From assembly GCA_007570785.1 (NCBI GenBank), contig ML662442.1:61368896-61432895 (forward strand): DNA of 64,000 nucleotides. The letters run 5' to 3'. Positions 11,997 through 24,605 of the stretch are shown here, one piece after another. Below the pieces are notes generated by a model. That model worked only from the letters and a program-made list of their open reading frames with translations, searched no databases and was not told the origin of the DNA. The number at the start of each line of letters is the position of its first letter. Position 1 is the first letter of the stretch. The position numbers and the translations under genes were made by a program. Source of the stretch: Antilocapra americana (Eukaryota > Chordata > Mammalia > Artiodactyla > Antilocapridae).

Positions 11997-14656
11997 CTGC
12001 CAGGAGAAACTAAAAACAAAGTTAGGTTCATATTTAGGGTATAAGAAAAGGTGCAAGGATTTGTAAAAGTAAAGTTTATTTGCTCTTTAGCCTAGGTAAC
12101 CTAAAACCGTGAAATAACTATAATTTTTATTTTCTTTTGTCTGCAAACTATAATTAATATCTATGCAATGAATTGGTTCAGAATTATGAATTACTGCAAT
12201 AATTCAACAACTTTACAAAAGATTCCATCAGTACCACAATCTGTATGGATTGGGAGCAACACATACATGTTATGATGGAAATTATAGATCCATTTGATTG
12301 AGTCATAAACTAATACAGAATATTTCTCTTATGGCCATTTAATCTCTCATTTCAGCATGATCAGAGCTCTCATTGCAGCCTGATGTGTTTCAGGGAAAGA
12401 ACATCCAGATGATTCCAACAATAACAATCGGGTCAGTAGTAAAACTGGGAGAGTCTTCAACTCTTTGCCTCCCTCAAGCCTAGGGTCATAAACAGGTAAT
12501 CACATCACCATCAGTCAGCTTTATGAGGTAAGACAATAAAAAAATATATGATAGGAGAAAGGAGGGGAACTGTGTTTAACAACTATAGTATACGTATGTC
12601 CCAGTAACACTTTATATATGCCTAGGATTTAAACAGGCCAAAAGATTTGGAGTAACACCATTTATATTCCAAATCTAGAATATTAAGTTTTTTTAATCTT
12701 GTGAATCTAAAGTCCAAATAAAAATTTTTAAACTTATGAAATTAGAATATTCCAATATTTAATTATAACCAAACAATAAATGTAAGTTGGCTATCTTAAT
12801 CCTTGGATTTAAATATTCTTCTGTGTTGACTAACTGTAACATAACACATAATAAGTATATGCTTCTTATGTTCTCACGAACTTTGTGATTATTTCAAGAC
12901 AATTCAAAATGATGCATGAAGTTTTTATGCATATGTAACCAGCAACAGATGGCTACTTTTTTAAGTCAAATAATGGAATCAGAGATACCATTCAGTTCCT
13001 TCACTCAGTGATTATAAAATCTGACTTTATTTACCCTTATTAATATTTACCTGTTATTTCCACATGACTCTGGAAGGTACAGTGTGCCATTTTTTAGCCA
13101 GGCATATTCCAGTGTACATGTGATATAGTTACTTTACGGAAAAGAATTTGTGATGACATAGTAAAAAAATTAAATAAGACTTTAGTGCTATAGACAGTTC
13201 TTCTAGATAACAGGCTTTATGAATTCACTATTAGCTCCAGCACAGTCATAATTTTAGGACGCATTTCAATTCAAAAGCATAAACTGTCAGACACTTTCAA
13301 AAGCTTCACATGAAAGAAACTGTGTCATTCATTAGCTAATACAGACTCAAGTCAATTTTGTAGTGTAAAGATTCCCAGTATATATTCATTTAAAAGGACA
13401 AATGATACAAATAAGCAATTATAGAACATTTCTTCAATTTTGAGTTTAAACAAAACAAAAAACAATTATGTGTCCTGCAGAGTTAGATGCCCTTGATTAA
13501 ATGAGAAGAAAGCAAAGCTTTAATGTGAAATGGGTTCAACAGATGTGGTCAGTGACTTCTGATGGACTATTTCTGATGTCAACTAGGATAAGGGTCAGGG
13601 GATTGGAACAGGGACCAAAGGACAGATTTCTGAACCTAGTGTCTGCACTAAGAAAAGTAGGTTTTTATAGGTAACTCAAGAGTGTATGGGTATAATGATG
13701 AATAGAGGGAGTGCCTTAAAAACAGAGCCATCAATATGATCACCATCCTTATTAACACATGGACTTTTAAATAAATATTTTAATCATCCAGTGCTATTAA
13801 CATTCCTTAAGTGGCCCAATACCCCATGTCCATTAGTGTCAAAATACCATCAAAAATAAAATTACCACACCTACTTTTATAAACAGATGGAAATAGGGGG
13901 CAGACAAGAATAATTACAGATCTGTGTGATAAAGTAACAAGATAATGACACTTAAAGACTAGTGTGACAGCTTAGTCAGCAAGAGACATTTAATTTCCAT
14001 TCCATTCAACCACCCCTATTTCCACACCATAATGGGAGCATGTAGACATTCAGAATATCAAAATAAAGTATATCATCTCAACATAAAGTATTAGAAGGCA
14101 GTCCAAGTTGTAAACCATCAGCGCAAAGCTAGAGAAAGTTCCTAGGAGTAAAATAAAGGGTGTCAAGACTATAAGTAATGCAGTAGCGTTGGGCTCTTCT
14201 TCCACGGCCACTGCTACTGATGAGAAACCTCTCTTTCCTATTTTGATAAATATCATGCCTTTTACAAACAAGGGCATGAAATGGCTACTGACCCAAAATG
14301 TTCATATATTCTTTCTATGAACTTCAGACTCCCCACCCTTTTCCAACATTAGCCAGCCAGATCAACTGAAAACTTGTTAGGGGGAGGAAAACAAACATAA
14401 TTAAAATGTGCAAACATTTTCATAGACACCAAAGAATCTTGCAAACAGTACCTCTATCAGTGAAAATATGATTAAAAAATGGGTACGTAGGCCTACTATT
14501 TTCAGTATTATACAAACAAGGAAAATCTACCACGCTTCTTTGGCATGCATTTATGTAAGATGTTACACTTATAAAAGTTGATGCTGCTGAGAGATCTCCC
14601 TGTTGCACCCAAAGTATACCATTTCTTATTCCAAAGCTGTAATACACTTATATTTT

Positions 14657-15153
14657 TATTTATTTATTTTTTAGCTGCATCTCATAAGTTTTGATATATT
14701 TTGTTTTCTTTTTCATTCATCTCAAAATATTTTCTGATTCCTATTGTGATATCTTTTTTTTGTGTGTGTGTGTTGGTTTTGCCATACAATGACATGAATC
14801 CGCCATGGGTTTACATATGCTCCCCCTCCAGAAGCCCCATCCCTCCTCCCTCCCGATTCCCTCCTCCTGGGACATCTCAGTGCACCAGCCCCAAGCATCA
14901 ACCCTGGGCTGGCGATTGATTTCACATATGATAATTAACATGTTTCAATGCCATTCTCCCATATCATCCCACCCTTGCCCTCTTCCACAGAGTCCACGAG
15001 TCTGTTCTATACATCTGCGTTCCTTTTGCTGTCTCGCATGCAGGGTTCTCGTTACCATCTTTCTAAATTCCATTTATCTGCGTTAGTATACTGTATTGTT
15101 GTTTTTCCTTCTGGCTTACTTCACTCTGGATAATAGGCTCCAGTTCCATCCAC
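14657..15153 (-). mobile_element. Ruminant L1 3' insertion with two A-tails
   Basis: Minus-strand L1, 5'-truncated, with ORF2 end and 3' UTR at 14770-15153. The L1 A-tail appears as the T-run at 14754-14761. About 80 bp of extra sequence follow (14673-14753), then a second tail appearing as T-rich DNA at 14651-14672. The whole is bounded by near-perfect duplications, ccaaagctgtaatacactta at 14631-14650 and again from 15154. The extra piece resembles an L1 ORF2 segment in the same sense. Confidence 0.88.
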
Positions 15154-15639
15154 CCAAAGCTGTAATACACTTACATTTTTAAATGCTTGTCTGTGTATAT
15201 GTTCAAATTTTAAATTAAGAAATTGACACTGGGCAAAGGTCAAGAAAGTTATTGATGATCACAGAGCTATAGGAGATGTGTTACTCCTGTAAGGCATTAA
15301 GATACATTTAAAATGTAAAGGAACTAACTTGTGCCTGTATATGTTTATCTTGTTTCAAAAGTTATTTTAATAAATAAATGCAAACTATGTTAAATGAATC
15401 CTTTATTGATGATAAATGTATCTTTTCTTCTTAATAAAATCAAATGTTAATTAGGTGATGAGAAAGGGGTCAAAGGTAAAGTCTGTGTGCTCTAAACCAT
15501 GGTACCCAACTGGGGGATATTCACATTACAGGCAGAATGGCTAGGCGAAAAAAAAAAAAAAAATAGACAGCTTTTGTGATTATCATGATATTACAGATAA
15601 CACACAGGAAAATGAGAAAAGGCATAAAATAATACAGAC

Positions 15640-16145
15640 ACTGTAGTGGTTGGAAAACATGGGCACAAATTTTTTGAGAGCGTTTCCATTGAGAGCTTGA
15701 GTCCATGTTCTAGCCTCTTGAATCTGGGAGACCTCAGATCTGCCTAAATATATATAGCACAAGAAGTAGTGGAATGAGATTAGGTCACAGAAGACCATGC
15801 ACTTCACCTCTGTTCAACGGAACCTGGATCATCTGCCCTTGGAGCCCTGAGCCACTAGGGATCAGTTCAGCTAGCAGGTAGAGCTATCCTAGTCCAGGTG
15901 TCAGACATGTGCATGAAGAAGTTTCCAGATAATTCTCACCTCCAGGAGTTTGAATTAACTTCAGCTGGTCAATTTGAGTGTTTCTGGCTGAGGATACAAA
16001 ATTCCTGGGAGAGGAAAAACCCACCCCTTCTGTGCATTTCTGAATTGTTGGTTCCTAGAAGTTGTGAGCATTATTGGTCAGTTGCTGTTTTAAACCTGTA
16101 AGTTTGGGAATATTTCATTTTGCAGCAGTTAATAAATGGAAAATT
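15640..16145 (+). repeat. Probable old mammalian repeat, class unresolved
   Basis: The end, 'gttttaaacctgtaagtttggg' followed by a 'gcagcagttaataaatgg' stretch, resembles the 3' portion of old LTR-like mammalian repeats. The middle also carries 'ggagccctgagccac'. The assignment rests on a few remembered blocks and could be wrong. Confidence 0.45.
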
Positions 16146-16399
16146 ATGTCTTATTAACAAGGTTGAAGGAAAATCTTCATGAAACCTTGATGAAAGTTGC
16201 ACACTTCTGCGCATAAAAATACTGCTCTACCATGACTGGTCTCCTGCGCACCTGTCAAGTCACATCTTACCACTCTTCAGTACCAATCACATGTTCATAT
16301 ATAATAACTTGTATTTTCTATGGGAACTTTTTTCTTTTATCTTCATCCACCTTCATCCTTTATAGGCTGCTTGAAGTGCTCTTTTAGCATTTATAGACT

Positions 16400-16655
16400 T
16401 AGCAAAACCATTCATCTTCAAATCCCAGATCATTTATCACTGCCTCTGAGAAGCCTTCCTCAGCACACCCTCTCTAACCTGAAATAAATGTAGGAGATTT
16501 ATCCATATACTTTTTTCTCTGTCTCTTTAGTTATTGAGCTCCTAAAAGACACACATTTTATTTGTCTTTAAGTTTGTGACTTCAGACTTCAATACTTGGC
16601 ACATTAGGCAATCAAATGTTGATTATTTAAAGAATGCATTTATGAACAAATGAAA
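16400..16655 (+). repeat. L2 LINE relic
   Basis: It has the typical L2 3' blocks in order: 'gagaagccttcctcagcaca', then a stretch with 'gagctcctaaaagaca', then 'cttggcacattaggcaatca' and 'aatgttgattat'. It is degenerate, as expected for this old family. Confidence 0.75.
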
Positions 16656-16689
16656 AGAATGAACATAAGAAGGTAATTTAAGGTAGGAT

Positions 16690-17240
16690 AATACATACTG
16701 TTGGTGAGGATATGGAAAACTAGAACCTTAAAACTGCAAGGTGGAATGTAAATTGATACAATAAATTTAAAAAGCTGCCATACTTACTAAAGCTGAACAT
16801 AATAATATGCTATTACCTAGCATTTCAACTTCCAGGTAGATGTTCCCCCAAAAGTCAAATGCCTACCATCAGTAAACTGGAAAAATTGCGGCAATCTCAT
16901 CAGTTAGAATATTTTACAACAATGATGTCAAATGATGTACAGATACATGCAAAAATATGAATGCATTTCATAAAGTTGGAGAAAGAAGCCAAATGAAAGA
17001 GCATAAACTACAGAATTCCATTTACTTAAGCTATGTATTACTGTTAGAAGCCAGAGACAATGGGTTAGTGACTGCAGAGGAGTGATGCAGACTTCTAGGG
17101 TGCTTGGTAATATTATATGTTTTCATTGTTGGCTGTGTGTATTTTCAGTTTGTGAAAATTCATCAAGCTATACATTTATCAAGCTATATATTTAATGTAC
17201 ACTTTTCTGCATATCTACACTATATTTAAGTAAGAAATTT
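16690..17240 (+). repeat. Old L1M 3'-end relic
   Basis: The order of blocks ('gttggtgaggatatgg', 'gcaaggtggaatgtaaattg', 'gcatttcataaagttgg', 'gaattccatttactt') follows the last part of old mammalian L1 elements in sense orientation. It is heavily diverged. Confidence 0.6.
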
Positions 17241-17770
17241 TAAAAATAAGGGAAGGATGGCTCTGTACTAATTAGTCCCTGACTCCTGCTCAGAAATGCC
17301 TCCTAAAAGGCACATAAAACTCAATACAATACAGTTAAAATCTCATCTTTAGTTTGAAATTTAAAGTCAGTATTTTTAACAAAATTCGGTCAAAATTTCT
17401 CTTCAAAATTGTTAAATCAATCACAAAGACTAGCTCGTTGTTTTTTTTTTTTCTTATATACATCATTGTACCAGTTCTTCTGACTTGCAAAATGTGAAAA
17501 TCCCCAAATGTAAAAGAAACAAGAGATGTGTATCTGCAAGTTTGGGCATCAAAGTCTTTCTGTCTTTGAGTAAATCTTTGCATCTCAGAGGAGTTGAGTT
17601 CTATAGTCACCTATGTATAATAAAATATATTACTATTATGAGGTGTCTACATCATATGAAAGCATCAAGTGATTTTTTTCTGCTTCACAAGTATATGTTC
17701 TGGAAAATTACTTATTTGAATACATCTATATATGATACACTACTCTTACACACTGCATATATTTCCTATT

Positions 17771-18885
17771 TGTTGTTCTCCAGTCTCTCAGTAGTGTGTG
17801 ACTTTTTGCAAATCCTTAGACGGCAGCATGCTTGGCTTCCCTGTCCTTCACTATTTCTTGGAGTTTGCTCAAATTTATTTCCCTTGAGTTGATGATCCCA
17901 TCCAACCATCTCATAATCTGTTACCCACTTCTCCTCCTGCCCTCAACCTTCCCCAGGATAAAGGTCTTTTCCAGTGAGTCAGCTCTTCACATCAGGTGAC
18001 CAAAGGATAGGAGCCTCAGCATCAGTCCTTCCAATGAATATTCAGGGTTGGTTTCCTTTAGGATGGACTGGTTGGATCTCCTTGTAGTTCAAGGGACTCT
18101 CAAGAGTCTTCTCCAACACCACAGATCAAAAGCAAAAATTCTTTGGTGCTCAGCCATCTTTATGATCCAACTCTCACATCTGTACATGACTAGTGGAAAG
18201 ACCATACATAGCTTTGACTATATGGACCTTTGTTGGCAAAGTGATGTGGCTGCTTTTTAATACATTGTCTAGGTTTATCATAGCTTTTCCTCCAAGAAGC
18301 AAGTGTTTTTTAATTTCATGGCTGCATTTACCATCTGCAGTGATTTTGGAGCCCAAGAAAATAAAGTCTGTCACTGCTTCTACTGTTTCCCCATCTATTT
18401 GTCATGAAATGATGGGGCTGGATACCATGATCTTAGTTTTATGAACGTTGAGTTTTAAGTCAGCTTTGTCAGTCTCCTCTTTCACTTTCATCAAGAGGCT
18501 CTTTAGTTCCTCTCCACTTTCTGCCATCAGGGTATGTCATCGGCATATCTGAGGTTTTTGGTACCTCACCCAGCAATCTTGATTCCTGCTTGAATTTCAC
18601 CCAGCCCAGCATTTTGCATTTTGTACTCTGTATATGAGTTAAATAAGCAAGGTGACAATATACAGCTTTGACGTACTCCTTACCCAATTTGGAGCCAGTC
18701 CATTGTTCCATGTCTGATTCTAACATGGAATTCTAACATGTTGCTTCTTGACCTGAATACAGGTTTCTCAGGATGCAGATAAAGTGGTCTGGTATTTGCA
18801 TGTTTTTAAGAGTTTTACAGTTTGTTGTGATCCACACAGTCCAAGGTTTTAGCACAGTCAATGAAGCAGAGCTAGATGTTTACAT
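17771..18885 (-). mobile_element. BovB LINE, 3' third with broken reverse transcriptase
   Basis: Reverse-complement BovB from within the reverse transcriptase to the 3' end. The RT active-site motif YADD is still readable at 18547-18536 (minus strand), but the frame is broken by stops and indels on both sides. A typical BovB 3' block, 'gtcagctcttcacatcaggt', lies near 17975. It is 5'-truncated at about 18885. Confidence 0.92.
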
Positions 18886-19861
18886 TTCCCATAACATCTC
18901 TCTATTGAAATTTTCTACTGAAATGTTAAATAATTATTTAACATTATTCTGGAATTGTGTCTATTTAAATTCATTAATGTCGACATTATTTGAACGTTTA
19001 TTGCACTGCCTGTTAGTTCACAGAAAAACTCTGTGAGCCCATCTCATAGCATCTCTCTGGATTTCTACTCAGCAAACACAGAAATGGAGCTACCCTGCAA
19101 GTGAATAATTTGAAAAAGAGAATGTGACTCGTGATTTGACTTTCAACATGAAGAGTTACTCGGAACATGTCCCTACTTGAATATAAAAATAGAGTAAGTG
19201 GAGGAGAAACCACTAGAGCATATGTTAAAACTTTTCTAAATTCTGCTTCAAGAAGCTGAAAATAAGACAGTAATGGTAGTCTACAGAGAAAGAAATTTAA
19301 AAAAAGAAAACAAGATAGAGATTCTTCAGATTTTCATTTGACTTTATCAAGGGTGACTGGACCAAACAAAAACCCACCTTGCTTAGTACCATCCAGGAAG
19401 CTGCTTGAAGTTTTTAATATTCTAATGAAATTAAGGATAAGAGCTGATGGACTTTGTTTTATTACCAAGCACTATGCCCTCAAAAAGAAGACAGGCTATT
19501 GAATTCTGAATAATGTATTTTTCCCACAATCAAGGAAGTTTTGAAATCCAGAGAATCTTATCAGAGGCACAAAATATTTCCAAAATCTTCATAGAGCTAC
19601 AGAGCCAATTCATAACTCTTGGTTTAAAATCCAAGAAGAAGGTTCAGGAAAGAAGGGAGGAAGGCTGCAGAAGGAATATCAGAATAGTTAGGTTTCTTAA
19701 CTTTTCACAGACCACAGATGTACAGGATTCTGCCTAGATTCTAAAAAAGCCATCCAAGACTTGCTGGTATCTAGGTTGAGTGAGCATGTTGGCTTCTTGG
19801 ACGATTATTGAAAGAAACTAGAAATGAGAAAGGAAATTTAGTATTACCATGCACAAAGAAT

Positions 19862-19992
19862 CAGAGAAGGCAATGGCATCCCACTAGAGTACTCTTGCCT
19901 GGAAAATCCCATGGATGGAGGATCCTGGTAGGCTGCAGTCCATGGGGTCGCTAAGAGCTGGACACGACTGAAGCGACTTAGCTACAGGAGCA
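19862..19992 (+). mobile_element. BovA-type SINE, 5'-truncated
   Basis: It begins cagagaaggcaatgg and ends gcgacttagctac, which is the BovA body without the tRNA head. It is flanked by a perfect 11-bp duplication, gcacaaagaat, at 19851-19861 and 19993-20003. Confidence 0.93.
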
Positions 19993-22900
19993 GCACAAAG
20001 AATAATACTATGTTATAATTTAAAGACTAGATATGCATGCAGCTACTATGCAAATGGAATTATAAGACCCTAAAGATCATGTATCTTAGTTATTTTTATT
20101 AGCAAAAATTACAATGATCAGCCAATGTAACTAACTGTTCAAAAATGTCAATTAAATCAATGAATTGAAGTTTTTAATGTTTATAATAAAATAATATTTG
20201 TTATTTAAAGTGAATTGAAGAGAGGTGAGAAAGAATATAGAATATAAGTCTGATGATACTTGAAATAAGTTTTCTTATTTTAGTATTTCAGAGAAATTCT
20301 CTCATAAGCACCAAAGAAACTACACACATTCATCAAGAGGATATACTTCTAACACCCCACAGAAAGCAATGTGCTGCTAATAACAAAAGATAGCCATAAA
20401 AAACTGTCAATTATACCTTGCAATGTTCCTAAATTGTTCAATCAAGGCATTGGTAACAACAGAATATTTATTTTCAGTATCAAGAGATTATCAGTATCAG
20501 CTGCTTAAACTCATTGTAGATAAACAGGATAATGCTGAATACTTCCAATTATAGGCAAATAAAGCAAAAACAGAAACTTTCAAGCACTGGAGAATTTTTT
20601 ATACAATTGTGATAAACTTATTATAATTATCTTATGAATAGTTTCATGTAACATCAGGCTCAAGATGATGAAAGGTCACTAACATAGTGCCAAACACGTT
20701 TTTATGAGATAAATTCAATTATAATTGCTGTGACTATTCCAGCCACAATTTAGACATAGAATCCAATTATCCATTTCATTTTCATTTATACCTCATGGGC
20801 TAGATCATTTATCATGTTTCATGATAATGATCAGAAGACACATGGAAAGTGATTTCTGGAGGTAACAAATTACCTACCGTATTAGCATAGCTTATAAGAT
20901 CCTGTCAACAACTACTATGCATAAATATGAGGTAATTAAATTTACAATGTGCAGGAGTATTTGATATGCTGCTTGCTTCCTTCACAGCTGCCAAAAATCT
21001 AGGTTGCTAAATGCAGCAAAACCGTTTGGTTGCAAATCAGGAATCATTATGCCCCAGAACTCCAACAGGTAGCTGGTATGCTGTGGCTCCAGAGGCCGAG
21101 ATGCATCTTTCATCATCTGGTATTATTACTTCTTGCCACCAACCCATCAATCATTATCGCGCAGACAGCTTGAAACGATAGTCCTGGACCCTCACATTAC
21201 TGCTCCTTGAACTCTGTCTCATCCATCTTTTGCATCATTCCTGATTCACAGCTAAGTACCCTCTCCCAGCTGCAAAACCAAGAGTGAACCTGTAATGCCT
21301 TTAACCTATAGTGCCTCTCTAATAGTAATTGATTTCCCTTTATTACAGAACCACTGTTCAGAAAAGAAAACCCATGCTCGCTGATGCCGAAAGATGATTT
21401 TGAAAAGATCCAAGTTATGGAATTCCAGTAATTGCAGGAAAATACATTACTTTGTTTGGTTTTGTTTTGCAAGTTAGGCTTCAGAATTGCATTAGTATTT
21501 CTACTTGAATATTTATTCATAACACTCAGAAACACAAACTTAGATATAGACAGATACAGATACCTCTGAGTCCAAAGTACATGAGCCAGAAAGAAACGAT
21601 AGCCTATGACATGTCCATAAATACAATACTTTAATCTGAAAACTAGTAATCAGAGTTCCAAATAAACTTTACAGTAAAAATCAGAACTTTAAGGTACTTG
21701 GTAGGTTGAAAGTGCAAGATGTTTTCAAACTTGACCCAATGCAAATAAAAGGGATTAAAAGTTAGATGCAAGAATATTTGTGAAAACTGCCTTTTAAATT
21801 AAGTCTCTCACCAACACATTTTTTCCTTCTTCACGGATTTTTAAGAGAACCTTCAAAAATGATATCAGCTACACAGTGGTTGGTGTACAATACACTATCC
21901 AAGACAAAAGGGTTTTAATCCTGCTCTATCTGAATGCTGTTATAAAAGTTTAATAAATCAAAATGATCAAAATGTTCCCAGTGGCAGATTGGGACTCAGT
22001 CTCCAATTCAAATTCTCTTTAATATATGGCTCCTGTGACATCTTGCATTTCCACCATCCATGCTGAATCCCAAACACCTCACTTTTCATCATTGTGATGT
22101 ATCAACTAGTCTGATCATGGTAACTACTTTTTAACAACCCTGCACAATACAAAGAAATGTCAAACCTGGTGGGGAGTTTAACATAGAACAATTAATGGCA
22201 GGTGGGAAATCTTTATCCTTAAGTAAATATTTTTAAATGACCTGCTGCAGTGAGTGACAATTTTTGAGGATTGAAAATGGCATTGAACAGGAACCTTAGA
22301 AATAAAAAACGCCTTCCTTTTCAATGCTTTAAAAAATTGATGTAAGAAAAAAACATCTAGGAGCATTATTATCAGGGGCACTCGAATTCTGAAGAGCAGA
22401 AAAAGTGGAAAAGTCTTTGGAGAGCTTGCTTTATTTCTATGAAGTACAAAGTTTTTACAAAGAACAGAATGATTTTCACTTAACAGATCATCTCAAACCC
22501 CCAAAAAAGCAATCTACATGAAGCAGCAGGGAGAAAATATTTACATATGCTATATCTCACATGTGGTTATTTCGTATATGAATGATGTCAAGAATAAAGA
22601 AAGACATTATATTTAACCATGTCAGGACTCTCTTTCCAAATTCCATTTAATTGCATACATCTGCTTTTATCCTAAGTTTAGCAACATGAAAAATTCTAAT
22701 AACATTGGCTAAAGACTCTGAAATGGAAGCTTCCAAAAGAATTTCTATACACTAGAATTTCTCTACACTAAGTGTCTATTTAATTTATCTTGTGCTGAAT
22801 CTCTGTAATAACCTTCAACTAGCTGAAGCCCTTCCCACATGCCAAAAGATTTAAAACCTATCTCTCCAGTGACCCAAACAAGAATTTACAACTAAAATGA

Positions 22901-23369
22901 CCATCTATGCTATCAAGTAAATTCCAAACTTTTGTCCATAATATTATATTTCACCTAGTATCCCAGGCTGACTCTTCCATCTTTGGTCATTTCACAATGT
23001 TCTTAACAGTATTTCCACCATAATCTCTCAACTTTGACTTATCCTTTCCAAGACAACCCTCCTTAAGGATGTTGTACCATCTTAAGTGTTTAAGATTTTT
23101 AGGGCCCCCTAAACTTACTCCCTGAAAACTCAGTATTCTCCAAATCATCTTTCATCCTAGTTTTCTGAATCAGATGTGAAGACTTGAGAAACCTGCTGCA
23201 AAACTCGCCAAAAGTTCCCAGATCAAATGATATAATCATTCATATTCCTTAGTCAGGCATTCAAATTGCTCCACAGTTGGGCCTCAAAGTATAATTTCAG
23301 GGTCACATCAGACTTCCCTGCGAAACACTGTGTTATGGTCTATAAGTAACAGTAGCCCTCGAGAGCATA

Positions 23370-23600
23370 TCTTTTCCTATATCACACCCTCTGCTTGAAA
23401 TGCCCATATTTATTTTCGACTATTCAAATCCTACCCATCCATCACTGGTAAGATGGACATCTGCCTCTTCCTCAGCTCATTCCCTGACTGGTAAAGTCAA
23501 GAATGAAGCTACCTCCTCTGTCCTACACATTAAGACCATGCCATTCATATGGCACTTTACAATCTATGCTGTTTTTGTTTCTGGAACAATTACTTAATTA
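23370..23600 (+). repeat. L2 LINE relic
   Basis: It contains 'caccctctgcttgaaatgcc', 'caaatcctacccatcc' and a stretch equivalent to the L2 block with 'gaatgaagctacctcctctg'. This is the L2 3' region in sense orientation, degenerate. Confidence 0.65.
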
Positions 23601-24009
23601 TATCAGCTGGGTATTGGCCATGGTCCTGGCTACAGAGATACAATAGTAAACAGGCAAAAGGGAAGAGCCCTTGACTTAGTTAATTGAGAGGTGGAGGCAG
23701 ATGTAGGAATGCAATAATATACTGAAGAAAAGCGAAGATGCACTGTGGACAGAAACTGCCTAGGCCCTAAGGTTGAAGAGAGTATGATCAAGTGAAAGCA
23801 AATCATTGCTGCTAGAGCTTGGTGAGTAAAGGACAGGACTGGAGAGGTGGGCAGAGCCAGATGACAATGGGTCTTGGAGACTGTGATGAGGCATCTGGGA
23901 CTAACACTGCCTAACCAAGAAGCCATCAGAATGAGAAGAGCAGTCTGTCAGCTATTGTGTGAAGACTGACTCAGAGGAGGCAAGTGCTGATGGGGAGAGA
24001 CCAGTGAGC

Positions 24010-24605
24010 ACTCTTTACAAAAGTATAGTAAAAAGCTCACAGATACAGAAAGCAACTAGTGATTACCTGATGGCTCAGTTAGTATAGAATCCGCCTGCAA
24101 TGCAGGAGACCCCGGTTCAATTACTGGGTCAGGAAGATCTGCTGGAGAAGGGATAGGCTACCCACTCCAGTATTCTTGGGCTTCGCTGGTGGCTCAGCTG
24201 GTAAAGAATCCGCCTGCAGTGAGGGAGACCTGGGTTCGATCTTTGGGTAGGGCAGATCCCATGGAGAAGGGAAAGGCTACTCACTCCAGTATTCTGGCCT
24301 AGAGAATTCCATGGACTGTATGTATAGTCAGTGGGGTCACAAAAGAGTCGGACATGACTAAGCGACTTTCAGTGAATACCAGTCTGGAGATGGGAGGGGG
24401 AAGGGGCAAGACAGGCATAGGAGATAAAGAGATACAAACTATTATGTATAAAATAAGTAACAAAGATATATTGTACTACACAGGGAAATAAAGCCATTAT
24501 TTTGTAATAACCTTAAATGGAGTATAATCTATAAAAGTATTGAATCATTATGTTGTACACCTGAAACTAGTATAATGTTATAAATGAATTAAACCTCAAT
24601 AAAAA
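24010..24605 (+). mobile_element. Artiodactyl L1 3' end interrupted by a SINE
   Basis: The left part (agatacagaaagcaactagt) and the right part (taccagtctggagatggg through 'gttgtacacctgaaactagt' to 'tcaataaaaa') are contiguous in a common artiodactyl L1-like 3' end. A dimeric Bov-tA at 24068-24370 splits them. The exact L1 subfamily is not assigned. Confidence 0.7.
24068..24370 (+). mobile_element. Dimeric Bov-tA SINE
   Basis: Two tRNA-Glu-like heads lie in tandem (tggctcagttagtatagaat near 24070 and tggctcagctggtaaagaat near 24190), each with a B-box-like ggttca/ggttcg stretch, and are followed by one full BovA body ending gcgactttc. It is flanked by agtgattacc (24058-24067) and agtgaatacc (24371-24380), a 10-bp duplication with one mismatch. 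Confidence 0.92.

Noticed and set aside
14722..14941. Overlapping open frames of 66-75 codons around 14700-14940
   Set aside because: They lie in the L1 3' UTR and have no protein-like conservation that I can recognise.
23610..23990. Possible additional old repeat (purine-rich block after the L2 relic)
   Set aside because: It recalls a common mammalian repeat, but I could not match enough ordered blocks to name it or set borders.
24068..24240. Functional tRNA genes
   Set aside because: The tRNA-like stretches are heads of Bov-tA SINEs with BovA bodies and target duplications; they do not form a complete cloverleaf gene with terminator.
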